A DNA stretch of 64,000 nt from Salinivibrio kushneri (GTDB lineage: Bacteria > Pseudomonadota > Gammaproteobacteria > Enterobacterales > Vibrionaceae): assembly GCF_027286325.1 (NCBI RefSeq), contig NZ_CP114589.1:496001-560000 (forward strand). Direction: 5' to 3'. Under the pieces are notes generated by a model. It saw only the letters and a list, made by a program, of their open reading frames with translations. It did no database searches and was not told where the DNA came from. The position numbers were made by a program, and so were the translations under genes. Shown one piece after another: positions 36,557 through 46,692 of the stretch. Each line of letters opens with the position of its first letter. Within the stretch, counting starts at the first letter, position 1.

Positions 36557-39265
36557 CTAGTTACCCATAAGTTGAAGGAGGTTTTCGGCGGTGACGACCG
36601 CTTCTTTACGGTTTGCAATATTCAGCTTTTGGTAAAGATTACGAATATGGGTTTTGATGGTGGTGCCGGCGACATCAAGTTCATGAGCAATTTGCTCGTT
36701 ACTGAACCCAGAATAAATCAAGCCGAGCACTTGCCATTCACGTTGGGTCAAGGAGCTGGTTCGCACGAGCTCTGGCACGTTCGGGTGCTTGACCAGTTTT
36801 TCGACGAAGGCTTCATCGAAGTGGGTGGAGCGCGAGCGCTGATGGCTGGCAATTTCCTTGAGGAGTTGCTGTGCACGGTGGCGCTCGAGGGCGCCGAGGG
36901 CGTGTTGTTCAATTAACGCATGCAGGAGCGGGGAGAGCGCTTCGCCCTCAATCAAAAAATTACCCATCATCCCGGTTTGATTGGTTAAGATCAGCGCATC
37001 TTGCAACAGGCTTTTGGCGTACTCTGCCTCTTGTTCTTTGCTGGCGAGCACGGCTTCTACAATCAAATTGCGGTTTTTATCCGTCACCAAATTGGCTCTG
37101 TTGGCCTCGCGGCGCAGAAAATCAACTGCTTGACGTGCTTGGTCATACTGACCCAAATGCAGGTGTGCGCGGGCAATATTTCGCCACTGAAGTTGACTAA
37201 AGTGGTTGCAGGCGGTTGTGGGGCGAACAGCTTGATGTAACCACTCGTCCATGTTGGTGAGTTCATTTTTGGCTTGCCAATAGAGCAACAGCGACAATGA
37301 TGCATTGGCGGTCCAATCAACGTGATAAACAGACTCGCGCAAAAGGTGCTCAATGTGCTCAATGCTTTTTGCCGCTTTATCTAACTCGCCGCGGCTAACG
37401 GCAACACGTGCGAGCATGGAGTAGCTGTGCAAATGCTTGCTCGGTGGTTGATTTTCCAAAACCTGCAGCCCTTTATAGGCACAGGCTTCGGCTTCATCCA
37501 GACGGTTCCAGCACCACAGTATTTGTGCGCGAAGGCGCAAGGCAAATTCATGGAGAGGGACTTGATGTAACTGCTGGTCTTCAATGAGTTGATCGGCGCT
37601 GTCGAGCAACTCAAAGGCTGCTTGCACATAGCCTTGCGCAAGCAATATCTCACTTTGTTGTAGAATTGCCCAAAGCGCTTGGTGATATACCTGATGCTGG
37701 CGCGCGAGCTTCTCGGTTTGTTGCATCATGGATAAAGCGCGATCCAGTTCACCGAGCACATGGTTGACTTCGCCAACCACGGAGGTCGCGACAATACGCC
37801 CACGGTAATTGGCGCTATCGAGTTGCTCGAGTGCTTTTTCTGCCAGCCGCATCGCCTGCTCAGGCTCATTGGCATTAATGGCTACTTGGGCAAGTAGGGC
37901 ATTGGCATTGCCTTGGTAGTCAATATCCAGTGGAATTTGCCGGACTTGATACGCCTTTTCGGCACTTGCCAATAACTCGCCAACTTCGTGATATCTATGT
38001 TGGCTTTGTGCTAACCAAGCACGCAGTAAGCTTAAATTGGGGTATTGATATAAAAGCTCATCACTGAGCTTGGCAATCGCCGCTTCTAGCGTGGACAATT
38101 CGCCTCGATTAAACATACGCCAGCCGTGTTGATTGAGTATATCAGCCAACAATGCATCGTCTTTGGCGTAGCGTGCGTGGCGCAAGGCTTGATGAGGGGA
38201 CTGCAGCTTTAACCAAGCCAGTGCTGCGTGCCGGTGCAAGGTTTGTTGCTGGTGGGGGATCCTGGCTTGACGTTCGTGAGCCAGAAACTCCGCAAATAAA
38301 TGGTGGAATCGGAACCAGTTGTTGTCCCCCTCAAGCGGATAGATAAACAACCCATAGCGATTGAGTGACTCAAGCATACCCAGCGCATCTTCTCGCTCGG
38401 TCAAGGCGAAAACCAATTCATCATTGAACATTTCTAACACGGAGACTTTCATGAGAAACTGACGGGTCTCAGCGTCAAGCAAATCAAACACTTCTTCGGC
38501 CAAATAGTCCCAAAGGTGGGCATGGTTAAACCCTGCGTAAGACGCGGCGCTTTGCATCAGTGTGCGCTTTTGGTGCTGCGCTTGAATGGCGATCAGCTGC
38601 AAGGCTGATGGCCAACCCTCCACATAGGTGCACAAGGCATTTGCTGTGGATTCATCGACGCCATCGTCAACACGTTGGTTGAAAAAGCGGGTTGTCTCTT
38701 CGTTATCGAACGCGAGTAGCTCGTTGCCTATCTCAATCATCAAGTCTCGCACGCGCAAGTTCGCGGTGCCCAGTGGTGGGTTAGCGCGCGAGGTCACCAC
38801 CAAAGTGAGATTTTCTGGCATGTGCTTGATGAAAAAGCGCATCGCTTCATGGATTTCTTCGTTATCAATCAGTTGATAGTCATCCAGTACTAAATAGCTG
38901 GTGGCATGAAATCCAGCCAACTCAGCAAAGACATCAGATAACAGCGCACGGAGTGATGAGAATTGGCGTTTCTCCGCCAGTTTTATCGTATTGGCGCAGC
39001 CTTCTTGGGTCGCTTGGTGCAAGGCTTGCAGTAAGTAGTTAATGAAGCGAAAGCTGTCGTTATCACTGTCATCAATGCTAAACCAGCCGACATTGGGTTG
39101 ATCCGCGAGCCATTGCGCGGCCATGGTGGTTTTGCCATAACCGGCCGGAGAGCGAAACAGCACCAGCTTATAGTGGGGGGCTTGTTGTAAAATATCGAGC
39201 ACACGTGGGCGTAATATTGCGTTATAAAGTCGCCCAGGCCGAGTCAGCTTTGATGGGATCCACAT
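36557..39265 (-). CDS. malT: Maltose regulon transcriptional activator MalT
   Basis: This ATP-dependent STAND activator responds to maltotriose and turns on maltodextrin genes. The ATG at 39265 gives [20 protein letters not shown] and 902 residues, the expected length. Walker A is SPAGYGKTT at 39-47, the same place as in enteric MalT. Walker B-like [11 protein letters not shown] follows. The middle is a TPR-like sensor region, and the C terminus is a LuxR helix-turn-helix ([20 protein letters not shown]). It is divergent from malP across a 505-base region with CRP-like sites, in keeping with catabolite control of malT. Confidence 0.96.
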   Translation of the reverse strand: MWIPSKLTRPGRLYNAILRPRVLDILQQAPHYKLVLFRSPAGYGKTTMAAQWLADQPNVGWFSIDDSDNDSFRFINYLLQALHQATQEGCANTIKLAEKRQFSSLRALLSDVFAELAGFHATSYLVLDDYQLIDNEEIHEAMRFFIKHMPENLTLVVTSRANPPLGTANLRVRDLMIEIGNELLAFDNEETTRFFNQRVDDGVDESTANALCTYVEGWPSALQLIAIQAQHQKRTLMQSAASYAGFNHAHLWDYLAEEVFDLLDAETRQFLMKVSVLEMFNDELVFALTEREDALGMLESLNRYGLFIYPLEGDNNWFRFHHLFAEFLAHERQARIPHQQQTLHRHAALAWLKLQSPHQALRHARYAKDDALLADILNQHGWRMFNRGELSTLEAAIAKLSDELLYQYPNLSLLRAWLAQSQHRYHEVGELLASAEKAYQVRQIPLDIDYQGNANALLAQVAINANEPEQAMRLAEKALEQLDSANYRGRIVATSVVGEVNHVLGELDRALSMMQQTEKLARQHQVYHQALWAILQQSEILLAQGYVQAAFELLDSADQLIEDQQLHQVPLHEFALRLRAQILWCWNRLDEAEACAYKGLQVLENQPPSKHLHSYSMLARVAVSRGELDKAAKSIEHIEHLLRESVYHVDWTANASLSLLLYWQAKNELTNMDEWLHQAVRPTTACNHFSQLQWRNIARAHLHLGQYDQARQAVDFLRREANRANLVTDKNRNLIVEAVLASKEQEAEYAKSLLQDALILTNQTGMMGNFLIEGEALSPLLHALIEQHALGALERHRAQQLLKEIASHQRSRSTHFDEAFVEKLVKHPNVPELVRTSSLTQREWQVLGLIYSGFSNEQIAHELDVAGTTIKTHIRNLYQKLNIANRKEAVVTAENLLQLMGN

Positions 39266-39415
39266 AAGACACTGTCCTTCACTACAAATGCGGTGCGTCC
39301 TCTTTGGTGCGCACCTCTGTCCTGCTAGCAGTGTATGTAACTCACCATCCACAAACTATGATCTATCCCTGATCTCTGACTTTATGCCCTGAAATGGTGC
39401 GTCTACGCCTTTTTA

Positions 39416-39433
39416 GTGTGACACAGATCACTT
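39416..39433. promoter_or_regulatory. CRP-like binding site upstream of malT
   Basis: TGTGACACAGATCACTT fits TGTGA-N6-TCAC(A), with nine of ten core positions matching the CRP consensus. It lies about 150 bases before the malT start and fits the known CRP dependence of malT in enterics. Confidence 0.75.
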
Positions 39434-39576
39434 AAATGTCTTTTTTGTGGCTTGTTTTATGGTTGGTGTACACATCCATCTCTGTTTATCAGTGCTTAAT
39501 TTGCGTTAGCGCACAAAAATTACAAAAGGAAAGCTGTGTTTTTCACAGCGGGTGTGGCGCTTTTTTTGTTTCATTG

Positions 39577-39592
39577 CGTGATTTAGATCACT
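39577..39592. promoter_or_regulatory. CRP-like binding site between malT and malP
   Basis: CGTGATTTAGATCACT contains the symmetric core GTGA-N6-TCAC. It lies about 80 bases before the MalT-box pair of malP, a spacing that could allow joint action of CRP and MalT at malP. Confidence 0.7.
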
Positions 39593-39668
39593 CAGACAAG
39601 GGCAGTTCATGGATTTGATGAGAAGCGGCTCACTATTGAGATGTGACCTAGCTCTCTACGCCCTGCGG

Positions 39669-39703
39669 CCTCCTCCTTTGATAGGAACGAGGTAGGAGGA
39701 TGT
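39669..39703. promoter_or_regulatory. Putative MalT boxes before malP
   Basis: CCTCCTCC (39669-39676) and AGGAGGATGT (39694-39703) are oppositely oriented copies of a GGAGGA motif. Enteric MalT boxes are GGGGA(T/G)GAGG, whose GGAKGA core is the same. Their position 70-100 bases before malP and the recurrence of GGAGGATGT at two other loci here support MalT binding. Confidence 0.7.
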
Positions 39704-39770
39704 TTGCCGTACTCGGGTTGGGCAGGATGAATAACCATCAAGGTTTCATTCCATTATCGAGAGTTACGAC

Positions 39771-42221
39771 ATGACACCAAAACAGCAACATGCGTTTGAT
39801 AAAAGTGCGTTTAAAATCAGTATGGTTCAACACCTAACCCAGCTAGGTCATTCACCAGATACCGCGCAGTTACGCGATTGGTATCTCGCGTTAGGTCGTG
39901 CATTAGCCGAGCATACGACGGCTGACTTGGTGGCTACTGAAAACGATCAAGCAATCAAACAAGCTAAAAGTGTTAACTATTTATCCCTCGAATTTTTGAT
40001 TGGCCGTTTAACCGGGAATAACCTCATTAGCATGGGTTTGTACGATGCCATTGCTGATGCAGTCAGTGAATTTGGATTTGGCCTGACAGACTTGCTCGAG
40101 CAAGAGCGCGATCCATCTTTAGGTAACGGTGGTTTGGGGCGTTTAGCGGCTTGCTTTATGGACTCGCTTGCCGCGCAACAGTATCCAGCCGTCGGCTATG
40201 GCTTGCACTATGAATACGGTCTTTTCCGTCAATCATTTAAAGATGGCGCACAACAAGAAGCACCGGATGCGTGGCGTGAGCCAGAAGGTTACCCGTGGGA
40301 AGTGGTGCGCCCTGACTTGGCCCAAACCATTGGCTTTTATGGCCATGTAGAGGTGATTGAGGACTCAGGGCACACGTATCGTCAGTGGGTGCCAAGCATG
40401 CAGATCCAAGCTATGCCTTGGGATCTGCCGATTGTGGGCTATCAAAGCAATACTGTCTATCCACTGCGCTTATGGGAAGGTCGAGCACTGACACCATTTG
40501 CTCTCGATGCCTTTAACGCGGGTGACTATACCCACGCCCAGCAATCTATGATTGATGCGGGCAACCTGACCAAAGTCTTGTACCCCAACGATAACCACGA
40601 TGCGGGTAAAACGTTACGTTTGATGCAGCAGTATTTCCACAGTGCAGCATCTGTGGGGGATATTCTTCGTCGCCATTTAGACGCTGGCCACCCTTTAGCT
40701 GCGCTGCCTGAGCACGAAACCATTCAGTTGAACGATACTCACCCCACCATCGCTATTCCTGAACTGATGCGTGTGTTGCTGGATGACTATCGGCTAGCTT
40801 GGGATGATGCGTGGTCCATCGCCAGTCGTACCTTTGCTTACACCAATCACACCTTATTGCCCGAAGCCTTAGAAACCTGGAGTGAGGCGTTAATTGCGAA
40901 CTTGCTACCGCGTCATATGGAGATCATTTTTGAGATTAACCATCGCTTCATGCAAGAGGTCGAAGCGAAATGGCCCGGCGATGTGGTGAAAAAGCAGGTG
41001 TTGTCTGTGATTGACGACAAAGGTGAGCGCATGGTGCGTATGGCGAATCTATGTGTGGTGGGCTCTTATGCGGTGAATGGCGTTGCGGCCTTGCACTCTC
41101 AGTTGGTTAAGCGTGATTTATTCCCTGAATTTGACGCGCTATATCCAGGCCGCATTCAAAATGTGACCAATGGCATCACACCGCGTCGCTGGTTGAAGTT
41201 CTGTAACCCTGACTTGTCCAACTTGATCAGTGAAAAAATTGGTGAGCAGTGGCCAGCGCAATTAGAGCAACTCGAACAGATTGCTCAATACGCCAATGAT
41301 ACTGCTTTTCAAAAGACATTTATGGATGTCAAAAAGCGCAACAAGCAGCGTTTGGCGGGATGGGTCAAAGAGCACCTCGATATCACTCTAAATACCGATG
41401 CGATTTTTGATGTACAAATTAAGCGTCTGCATGAGTATAAGCGTCAGCACCTTAACCTGTTGCACGTGATTTCGCTGTACCAGCGCCTTATCAATGAGCC
41501 GAATTTCGATATGGCACCGCGAGTGGTCTTTTTTGCCGCGAAAGCAGCCCCTGGCTATGAATTAGCAAAATCGATCATCTATGCAATCAATAAAGTCGCT
41601 GAAACCATTAATAATGATCCACGAGTCGGTGACAAGCTTAAGGTCGTCTTCATTCCTGATTATCGTGTCAGCATGGCCGAAATCATTATTCCGGCTGCCG
41701 ATGTGTCTGAACAGATTTCTATGGCCGGTAAAGAAGCGTCTGGCACGGGTAACATGAAAATGGCACTCAACGGCGCACTCACCATCGGCACCATGGATGG
41801 CGCAAACGTGGAAATCCGTGAAGAAGTGGGTGACGACAACATCTATATCTTTGGTCTTGATGTCGATGGGGTCACGGCATTGCGCAAAAAAGGCTATCAG
41901 CCTGAAGCGGTCTATCACAGCCAGCCTCTATTGAAGGCCGCCTTGGATAGTCTGTTGGATGAAACGTTCACACCTGGTCAGCCAGGAGCGCTACGTCCTG
42001 TGTTTGACAGCGTAATGGGTAGCGGTGACCCGTATCTGTGTTTGGCTGACTTTGCCGATTACGTGCGGGCACACAATGACATTGACCGTGACTACCGTGA
42101 CGCGTCGCAGTGGGCACGCAAAGCGATTTTGAACACCGCTTTAGTGGGCAAATTTAGCTCAGACCGCTCAATTCGCGATTACGTTAATAACATTTGGCAG
42201 CTAGAGGCGGTAAAACGCTAA
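39771..42221 (+). CDS. malP: Maltodextrin/glycogen phosphorylase
   Basis: This cytoplasmic GT35 enzyme releases glucose 1-phosphate from the non-reducing ends of maltodextrins. At 816 residues it matches bacterial MalP/GlgP. The PLP-binding region reads EASGTGNMKMALNGALTIGT with the cofactor lysine in NMKMALNG. Other family blocks are GNGGLGRLAACFMDSLA, YGLHYEYGLF, QLNDTHPTIAIPEL and IKRLHEYKRQHLNL. It follows the MalT boxes and begins a probable malP-malQ-glgB transcript, so malP is the better symbol than glgP. No glycogen synthesis genes other than glgB accompany it. Confidence 0.95.
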   Translation: MTPKQQHAFDKSAFKISMVQHLTQLGHSPDTAQLRDWYLALGRALAEHTTADLVATENDQAIKQAKSVNYLSLEFLIGRLTGNNLISMGLYDAIADAVSEFGFGLTDLLEQERDPSLGNGGLGRLAACFMDSLAAQQYPAVGYGLHYEYGLFRQSFKDGAQQEAPDAWREPEGYPWEVVRPDLAQTIGFYGHVEVIEDSGHTYRQWVPSMQIQAMPWDLPIVGYQSNTVYPLRLWEGRALTPFALDAFNAGDYTHAQQSMIDAGNLTKVLYPNDNHDAGKTLRLMQQYFHSAASVGDILRRHLDAGHPLAALPEHETIQLNDTHPTIAIPELMRVLLDDYRLAWDDAWSIASRTFAYTNHTLLPEALETWSEALIANLLPRHMEIIFEINHRFMQEVEAKWPGDVVKKQVLSVIDDKGERMVRMANLCVVGSYAVNGVAALHSQLVKRDLFPEFDALYPGRIQNVTNGITPRRWLKFCNPDLSNLISEKIGEQWPAQLEQLEQIAQYANDTAFQKTFMDVKKRNKQRLAGWVKEHLDITLNTDAIFDVQIKRLHEYKRQHLNLLHVISLYQRLINEPNFDMAPRVVFFAAKAAPGYELAKSIIYAINKVAETINNDPRVGDKLKVVFIPDYRVSMAEIIIPAADVSEQISMAGKEASGTGNMKMALNGALTIGTMDGANVEIREEVGDDNIYIFGLDVDGVTALRKKGYQPEAVYHSQPLLKAALDSLLDETFTPGQPGALRPVFDSVMGSGDPYLCLADFADYVRAHNDIDRDYRDASQWARKAILNTALVGKFSSDRSIRDYVNNIWQLEAVKR

Positions 42222-42250
42222 TTGCAATATAACGGGTTAACAACCTTATC

Positions 42251-42276
42251 GGTGGCAAGGAATGCGCCTTGCCACC
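42251..42276 (+). other. Intercistronic hairpin between malP and malQ
   Basis: GGTGGCAAGG and CCTTGCCACC pair perfectly over ten bases around a six-base loop, with no T-run. Such a hairpin probably stabilises the upstream mRNA after processing rather than ending transcription. Confidence 0.7.
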
Positions 42277-42337
42277 TAACAATAATGACAACAATAGTGC
42301 CCAATAAAAGAAGGGGGCAGACCCCTCGGAGAAAGCG

Positions 42338-44524
42338 ATGAAAGAATCTGCATTGAAGACAGTCGCACAAATGGCCAACCTCGCTGATCGCTATATCAGT
42401 GCATGGGGCTCAGAAGCGGCCGTGCCGGACAGTACCTTACATGACTTATTAACGTCACTTGGCTATGACACACGAAGCGACGAGGCGTTATTGGCGTCGG
42501 CGGAGAAAAAACACAAAGCGGATGTGCTCGCCCCTGTGCAAGTGGTGCAGGAGAATGAGCCGGTTGAAATTGCGCTTCATTTAGGCACCAGCGCGCGGGA
42601 AAGCGACTTTAGTTGGCGTTTGGAAACCGAACAGGGTGAGTGCTTTGAAGGGTATTTACAGTCGCAAATTGTTCGCGATGAGCGCAGTGACGGTGGCCCG
42701 CTGGTGTTTAGCCTGCCTTGCACGCTTCCATGGGGCTATCACCGATTGTCCGTGATACGTAAACGGCGCAAAGCCCCGTACCAAATGACACTCATCATGG
42801 CGCCGACCCAATGTTATAAGCAGCCAGAATTGGATCGACACAAGAAAATGTGGGGCCCGAGTATTCAGCTCTACACATTACGCACTCCTCATAACTGGGG
42901 AATTGGTGATTTTGGTGATCTGAAACAATTGGTTAGTGAGCTGGCCTCGCGGGGGGCTGATTTTGTCGGCCTTAACCCCATTCATGCGTTGTTCCCTGCC
43001 AACCCAGAAGCCGCGAGCCCTTATAGTCCGTCATCACGTCGTTGGCTTAATCTTTTGTATATTGATGTGAGCAACGTTCGAGAGTTTTGTTTGAGCGCCC
43101 GTGCGCAGCAATTAGTGGGCAGTGCCGAGTTTCAGCGTCGCCTGCAAGCAGTGCGCGACACCCATTGGGTCGATTATAGTGAAGTCGCTGCGCTAAAGAT
43201 GGCCGTACTGCCTCTGTTGTTTCAAGAATTTAAGCAACGTGAGCTGCAGCAGCAGACACGACGTGGCCTTGCGTTTTTAGACTTCATAGAAAAAGGTGGA
43301 GAGAGCTTAAAACAGCAAGCCACCTTTGATGCCTTGCATCAATATTTACGCGCGGAAGACCCTCATGCTTGGGGCTGGCCCGTATTCCCTGAAAAATATC
43401 GTCGCTATGAAAATGCCGCGACGCAAGCATTTATCGAGCAGCATAGCGATGATATCCAGCTGTACATGTACTTACAGTGGATTGCCGAAGGTCAAATGGA
43501 AGAAGTACAGGCCATTGCTGAAGAGCAGGGGATGTCGTTGGGCTTGTACCGTGATCTTGCTGTTGGGGTGTCTGATGCGGGTAGCGAAACCTGGTCGGAT
43601 AATTCACCGTTAGTACTGGATGCTAGCATTGGTGCGCCGCCGGATGTGTTGGGACCTCGGGGGCAAAACTGGGGCTTACCGCCATTTGATCCGCAAGCGC
43701 TACAACATACCGGTTACCATGCCTACATCGAGTTGTTGCGGGCCAACATGCGCCATTGCGGGGCTTTGCGTATCGATCATGTACTGGGCTTGCTGCGCTT
43801 ATGGTGGATCCCTAAAGGAAAGAATGCCACCGAGGGCGCCTACTTGTACTATCCCGTTAAAGACATGCTCGCGATTTTAGCGCTTGAGTCGCACCGTCAT
43901 CAGTGCAGTGTGATTGGTGAGGACTTGGGGACGGTACCAGATGAAATCGTTGATCTGCTTGCTGACGCGGGTGTGCATTCTTACAAGGTATTCTTCTTTG
44001 AAACTTCGGCGGATGATGGCGGGTTTATCTCTCCGGCACATTACACCGAGCAAGCGATGGCGACACTTTCCACCCATGATATGCCAACCATTCGTGGTTT
44101 TTGGCACTGTGACGATTTGAAACTCGGGCAAGAGCTAGGGCTTTATCCGGACGAGGCCCAGCTTCAGCAGTTGTTTGATGATCGCCTGAAAGCCAAACAA
44201 GGCATATTAGACAGCGTGCGCTGGCATGGCATGCTGCCAGATGGTGTTGGTGGCGACGCACGCTATGTGCCGATGGATGGTCACTTGTGCCGCGCGCTGC
44301 AATTGCATGTTGCTGCCGGCCAATCGGCGCTATTGAGTGTCCAATTGGAAGACTGGTTGGAAATGGATAAACCAGTAAACATTCCAGGAACCGTAGATGA
44401 ATACCCTAACTGGCGACGCAAACTCTCGGTCAGTTTAGAGACACTGTTTGGGCGAGACGAACTCAATCAACTTGCCAGAGACTTATCGCGGGTGCGCATG
44501 CAAGCGAGCCGCCAAACGGTGTAA
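42338..44524 (+). CDS. malQ: 4-alpha-glucanotransferase (amylomaltase)
   Basis: This cytoplasmic GH77 enzyme disproportionates maltodextrins, producing glucose and longer chains that feed MalP. The 728-residue product is slightly longer than E. coli MalQ (694). Conserved blocks include YTLRTPHNWGIGDFGDLKQL, the catalytic nucleophile region LRIDHVLGLLRLWW, acid/base region VIGEDLGTVPDEI, and STHDMPTIRGFW. Residues 1-140 form the N-terminal extension usual in proteobacterial MalQ. GGAG precedes the ATG. It follows malP by 116 bases and precedes glgB. Confidence 0.95.
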   Translation: MKESALKTVAQMANLADRYISAWGSEAAVPDSTLHDLLTSLGYDTRSDEALLASAEKKHKADVLAPVQVVQENEPVEIALHLGTSARESDFSWRLETEQGECFEGYLQSQIVRDERSDGGPLVFSLPCTLPWGYHRLSVIRKRRKAPYQMTLIMAPTQCYKQPELDRHKKMWGPSIQLYTLRTPHNWGIGDFGDLKQLVSELASRGADFVGLNPIHALFPANPEAASPYSPSSRRWLNLLYIDVSNVREFCLSARAQQLVGSAEFQRRLQAVRDTHWVDYSEVAALKMAVLPLLFQEFKQRELQQQTRRGLAFLDFIEKGGESLKQQATFDALHQYLRAEDPHAWGWPVFPEKYRRYENAATQAFIEQHSDDIQLYMYLQWIAEGQMEEVQAIAEEQGMSLGLYRDLAVGVSDAGSETWSDNSPLVLDASIGAPPDVLGPRGQNWGLPPFDPQALQHTGYHAYIELLRANMRHCGALRIDHVLGLLRLWWIPKGKNATEGAYLYYPVKDMLAILALESHRHQCSVIGEDLGTVPDEIVDLLADAGVHSYKVFFFETSADDGGFISPAHYTEQAMATLSTHDMPTIRGFWHCDDLKLGQELGLYPDEAQLQQLFDDRLKAKQGILDSVRWHGMLPDGVGGDARYVPMDGHLCRALQLHVAAGQSALLSVQLEDWLEMDKPVNIPGTVDEYPNWRRKLSVSLETLFGRDELNQLARDLSRVRMQASRQTV

Positions 44525-44542
44525 CCACCATGCCATGCTCTA

Positions 44543-44592
44543 ACGCTCTATCCTCAGTGCCAGCCAACACGCATAGGATGGAGCGTTTTTTT
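44543..44592 (+). terminator. Hairpin and T-run between malQ and glgB
   Basis: ACGCTCTATCCT and AGGATGGAGCGT pair (with a G-T pair) around a long loop and are followed by seven T. It lies in the 84 bases between malQ and glgB and probably reduces, without abolishing, readthrough into glgB. Confidence 0.75.
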
Positions 44593-44608
44593 ATATAAGG
44601 AGTCGCCG

Positions 44609-46534
44609 ATGCCAGATTCTTCCCTTTCGAGACTGCCCCAGTCTATTCAGCCTGATCATTTTGCAATGGATATGGCTGCTTTATATAACCCAAGCGTTGC
44701 ACACCATTATATGGGCGCACATCCGATCACTTTACCTGTCGCGGGCAAACCGGTCGAGGGTGTCCGGTTTGTGGTGTTTGCCCCGCACGCACAATCGGTC
44801 AGTGTGATTGGCGATTGGAACCATTGGCAAGCCGATGCCGCCAACATGACGTCTATCGAAAATGGTTTTTGGGTGGGATTCATCGCCCACCTTGGCATGC
44901 AGCAGCGCTATAAATACGCCCTAACGGGACCGGATGGCCAGGCATTACCTCACAAAGCCGACCCTTACGGAGTGTATGCTGAACAATATCCATCGTTTGC
45001 GTCTTTGACCTACGATCAGCGTGCTTATCAGTGGCACGATCACCAGTGGCAGGCGCGTCCCGTGACTGAAAAACACACGCAAGCGTTATCGTTTTATGAG
45101 CTTCATCTCGGCTCTTGGCAGCGAGATGCGTCGGGTCAGTGCGTGGGCTATCGTGAGCTTGCTGACCGTTTAGTCCCTTATTTGGTCGAAATGGGCTATA
45201 CCCATGTGGAGCTAATGCCCGTCAGTGAGCACCCCTTTTATGGTTCCTGGGGTTATCAGCCCGTGGGGCTGTTTGCGCCGACCAGCCGCTATGGCTCGCC
45301 GGATGATTTTAAGTATTTTGTCGACCAATGCCATCAAGCAGGTATCGGTGTGATCCTGGATTGGGTGCCCGGGCATTTCCCTACCGACGACCACGGTTTA
45401 GCCTTTTTCGATGGCACTCCGCTATATCACGACCCCGATCCACGACGCGGTTGGCACAACGACTGGCACTGTCACCTCTACGATATGAGTAAAGAGCATG
45501 TACGCCGCTTTTTGGTGAACAATGCCTTGTATTGGCTTGATCAATTTCATATCGATGGTCTGCGTGTCGATGCCGTCGCGTCGATGCTTTATCTCGATTA
45601 CTCGCGAGAACAGGATCAATGGATCCCTAATGTGGATGGCGGAAACGAGAATTACGATGCCATCGCCACATTAAAATGGATGAACGAGTCTGTGTATCAC
45701 TATTTTCCTAACGCGATGACCATTGCCGAGGAATCGACCACGTTTCCGGGAGTATCGGCCCCTACGTATGCAGGCGGGCTTGGGTTTGGGTTTAAGTGGA
45801 ATATGGGCTGGATGCATGACAGCCTCAGTTATATTCGCCAAGAGTCGGTGTATCGACGCTATCACCACGACACGCTGACGTTTCCATTAGTCTATGCGTT
45901 TAGCGAGAACTATGTATTGCCACTGTCTCATGATGAAGTGGTGTATGGAAAAGGCTCGCTAATCGGTAAAATGCCCGGTGACGAGTGGCAGCAAACTGCC
46001 AACTTACGTGCTTTTCTTGGGTATATGTATGGTCAGCCAGGTAAAAAGCTTAACTTTATGGGGGCGGAAATCGGTCAGACCGCGGAGTGGAGCCATGACA
46101 GTCAGCTTGAATGGCATTGGTTGCAATACGACCGCCATCAAGGTATTCAAGCATGGGTGAAAGCGCTGAACCACCTGTATGTCTCGACGCCGGCGCTGCA
46201 TCGTCTCGACTGCGACCCAGCAGGATTTGAGTGGCGCTTAAAAGACGCAGCCGATCTCAGTGTGATTGCACACGAGCGGCTTGGAGATGACGGCTCGCGG
46301 ATGCTGGTGGTGAGTAATTTCACTCCCGTCCCCCGGGATGGTTTTCAGCTGGGTGTGCCGATGAGTGGTGACTACCAATTGGTATTAAACTCGGATGATG
46401 AGGCGTTTTGGGGCAGTGGGTACCCCGTTTACGCAGCGCTTAGCACCGATAAGAGCGCGGCGCACGACCAGCCCCAATCGCTAACATTGAACCTCCCCCC
46501 ATTAGCCACTGTGTTTTATCGCTGGCAAGGGTGA
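44609..46534 (+). CDS. glgB: 1,4-alpha-glucan branching enzyme
   Basis: This GH13 enzyme introduces alpha-1,6 branches in glycogen. At 641 residues it is about 90 shorter than E. coli GlgB and lacks the N-terminal N1 beta domain: the CBM48 domain begins within 50 residues ([20 protein letters not shown]). The catalytic barrel shows [17 protein letters not shown] (nucleophile D), [13 protein letters not shown] (acid E) and [17 protein letters not shown] precedes the ATG. No glgC or glgA is nearby, so here branching sits with maltodextrin use. The terminator follows at once. Confidence 0.95.
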   Translation: MPDSSLSRLPQSIQPDHFAMDMAALYNPSVAHHYMGAHPITLPVAGKPVEGVRFVVFAPHAQSVSVIGDWNHWQADAANMTSIENGFWVGFIAHLGMQQRYKYALTGPDGQALPHKADPYGVYAEQYPSFASLTYDQRAYQWHDHQWQARPVTEKHTQALSFYELHLGSWQRDASGQCVGYRELADRLVPYLVEMGYTHVELMPVSEHPFYGSWGYQPVGLFAPTSRYGSPDDFKYFVDQCHQAGIGVILDWVPGHFPTDDHGLAFFDGTPLYHDPDPRRGWHNDWHCHLYDMSKEHVRRFLVNNALYWLDQFHIDGLRVDAVASMLYLDYSREQDQWIPNVDGGNENYDAIATLKWMNESVYHYFPNAMTIAEESTTFPGVSAPTYAGGLGFGFKWNMGWMHDSLSYIRQESVYRRYHHDTLTFPLVYAFSENYVLPLSHDEVVYGKGSLIGKMPGDEWQQTANLRAFLGYMYGQPGKKLNFMGAEIGQTAEWSHDSQLEWHWLQYDRHQGIQAWVKALNHLYVSTPALHRLDCDPAGFEWRLKDAADLSVIAHERLGDDGSRMLVVSNFTPVPRDGFQLGVPMSGDYQLVLNSDDEAFWGSGYPVYAALSTDKSAAHDQPQSLTLNLPPLATVFYRWQG

Positions 46535-46570
46535 AGGCACTTACTCTCTTTAGGCTACAACGTGAAGATT

Positions 46571-46597
46571 ACGCCAAGTTAACCCTTGGCGTTTTTC
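46571..46597 (+). terminator. Rho-independent terminator of glgB
   Basis: ACGCCAAG and CTTGGCGT form an eight-pair stem with a six-base loop, followed by TTTTC, 37 bases after the glgB stop. Confidence 0.88.
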
Positions 46598-46644
46598 TTT
46601 GCTCGCCCTGTACATAGCGCTTTTCTTCTCTGAGTGGATACCGT

Positions 46645-46666
46645 AAAAAAGGCCGCGAATGCGGCC
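46645..46666 (-). terminator. Rho-independent terminator of malK
   Basis: GGCCGC and GCGGCC pair around GAAT, with six A on the plus-strand left side that give a T-run on the minus strand. It is positioned 27 bases beyond the malK stop. Confidence 0.88.
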
Positions 46667-46692
46667 TAGTCGTTGTCTTTTACGAGGTGATG

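Larger units (their letters stand above)
39266..39770. promoter_or_regulatory. Divergent malT-malP control region
   Basis: This 505-base gene-free region carries, from malT to malP, two CRP-like palindromes and a pair of MalT-box-like motifs (listed separately). An open frame at 39436-39618 has no ribosome site and overlaps the CRP-like site at 39577, so I treat it as noise. Promoters for malT (minus) and malPQ (plus) must lie here; I could not fix transcription starts. Confidence 0.75.

Noticed and set aside
39436..39618. Open frame of 60 codons in the malT-malP gap
   Set aside because: No ribosome site and it overlaps a CRP-like site and other control DNA; cysteine- and serine-rich random-like sequence.
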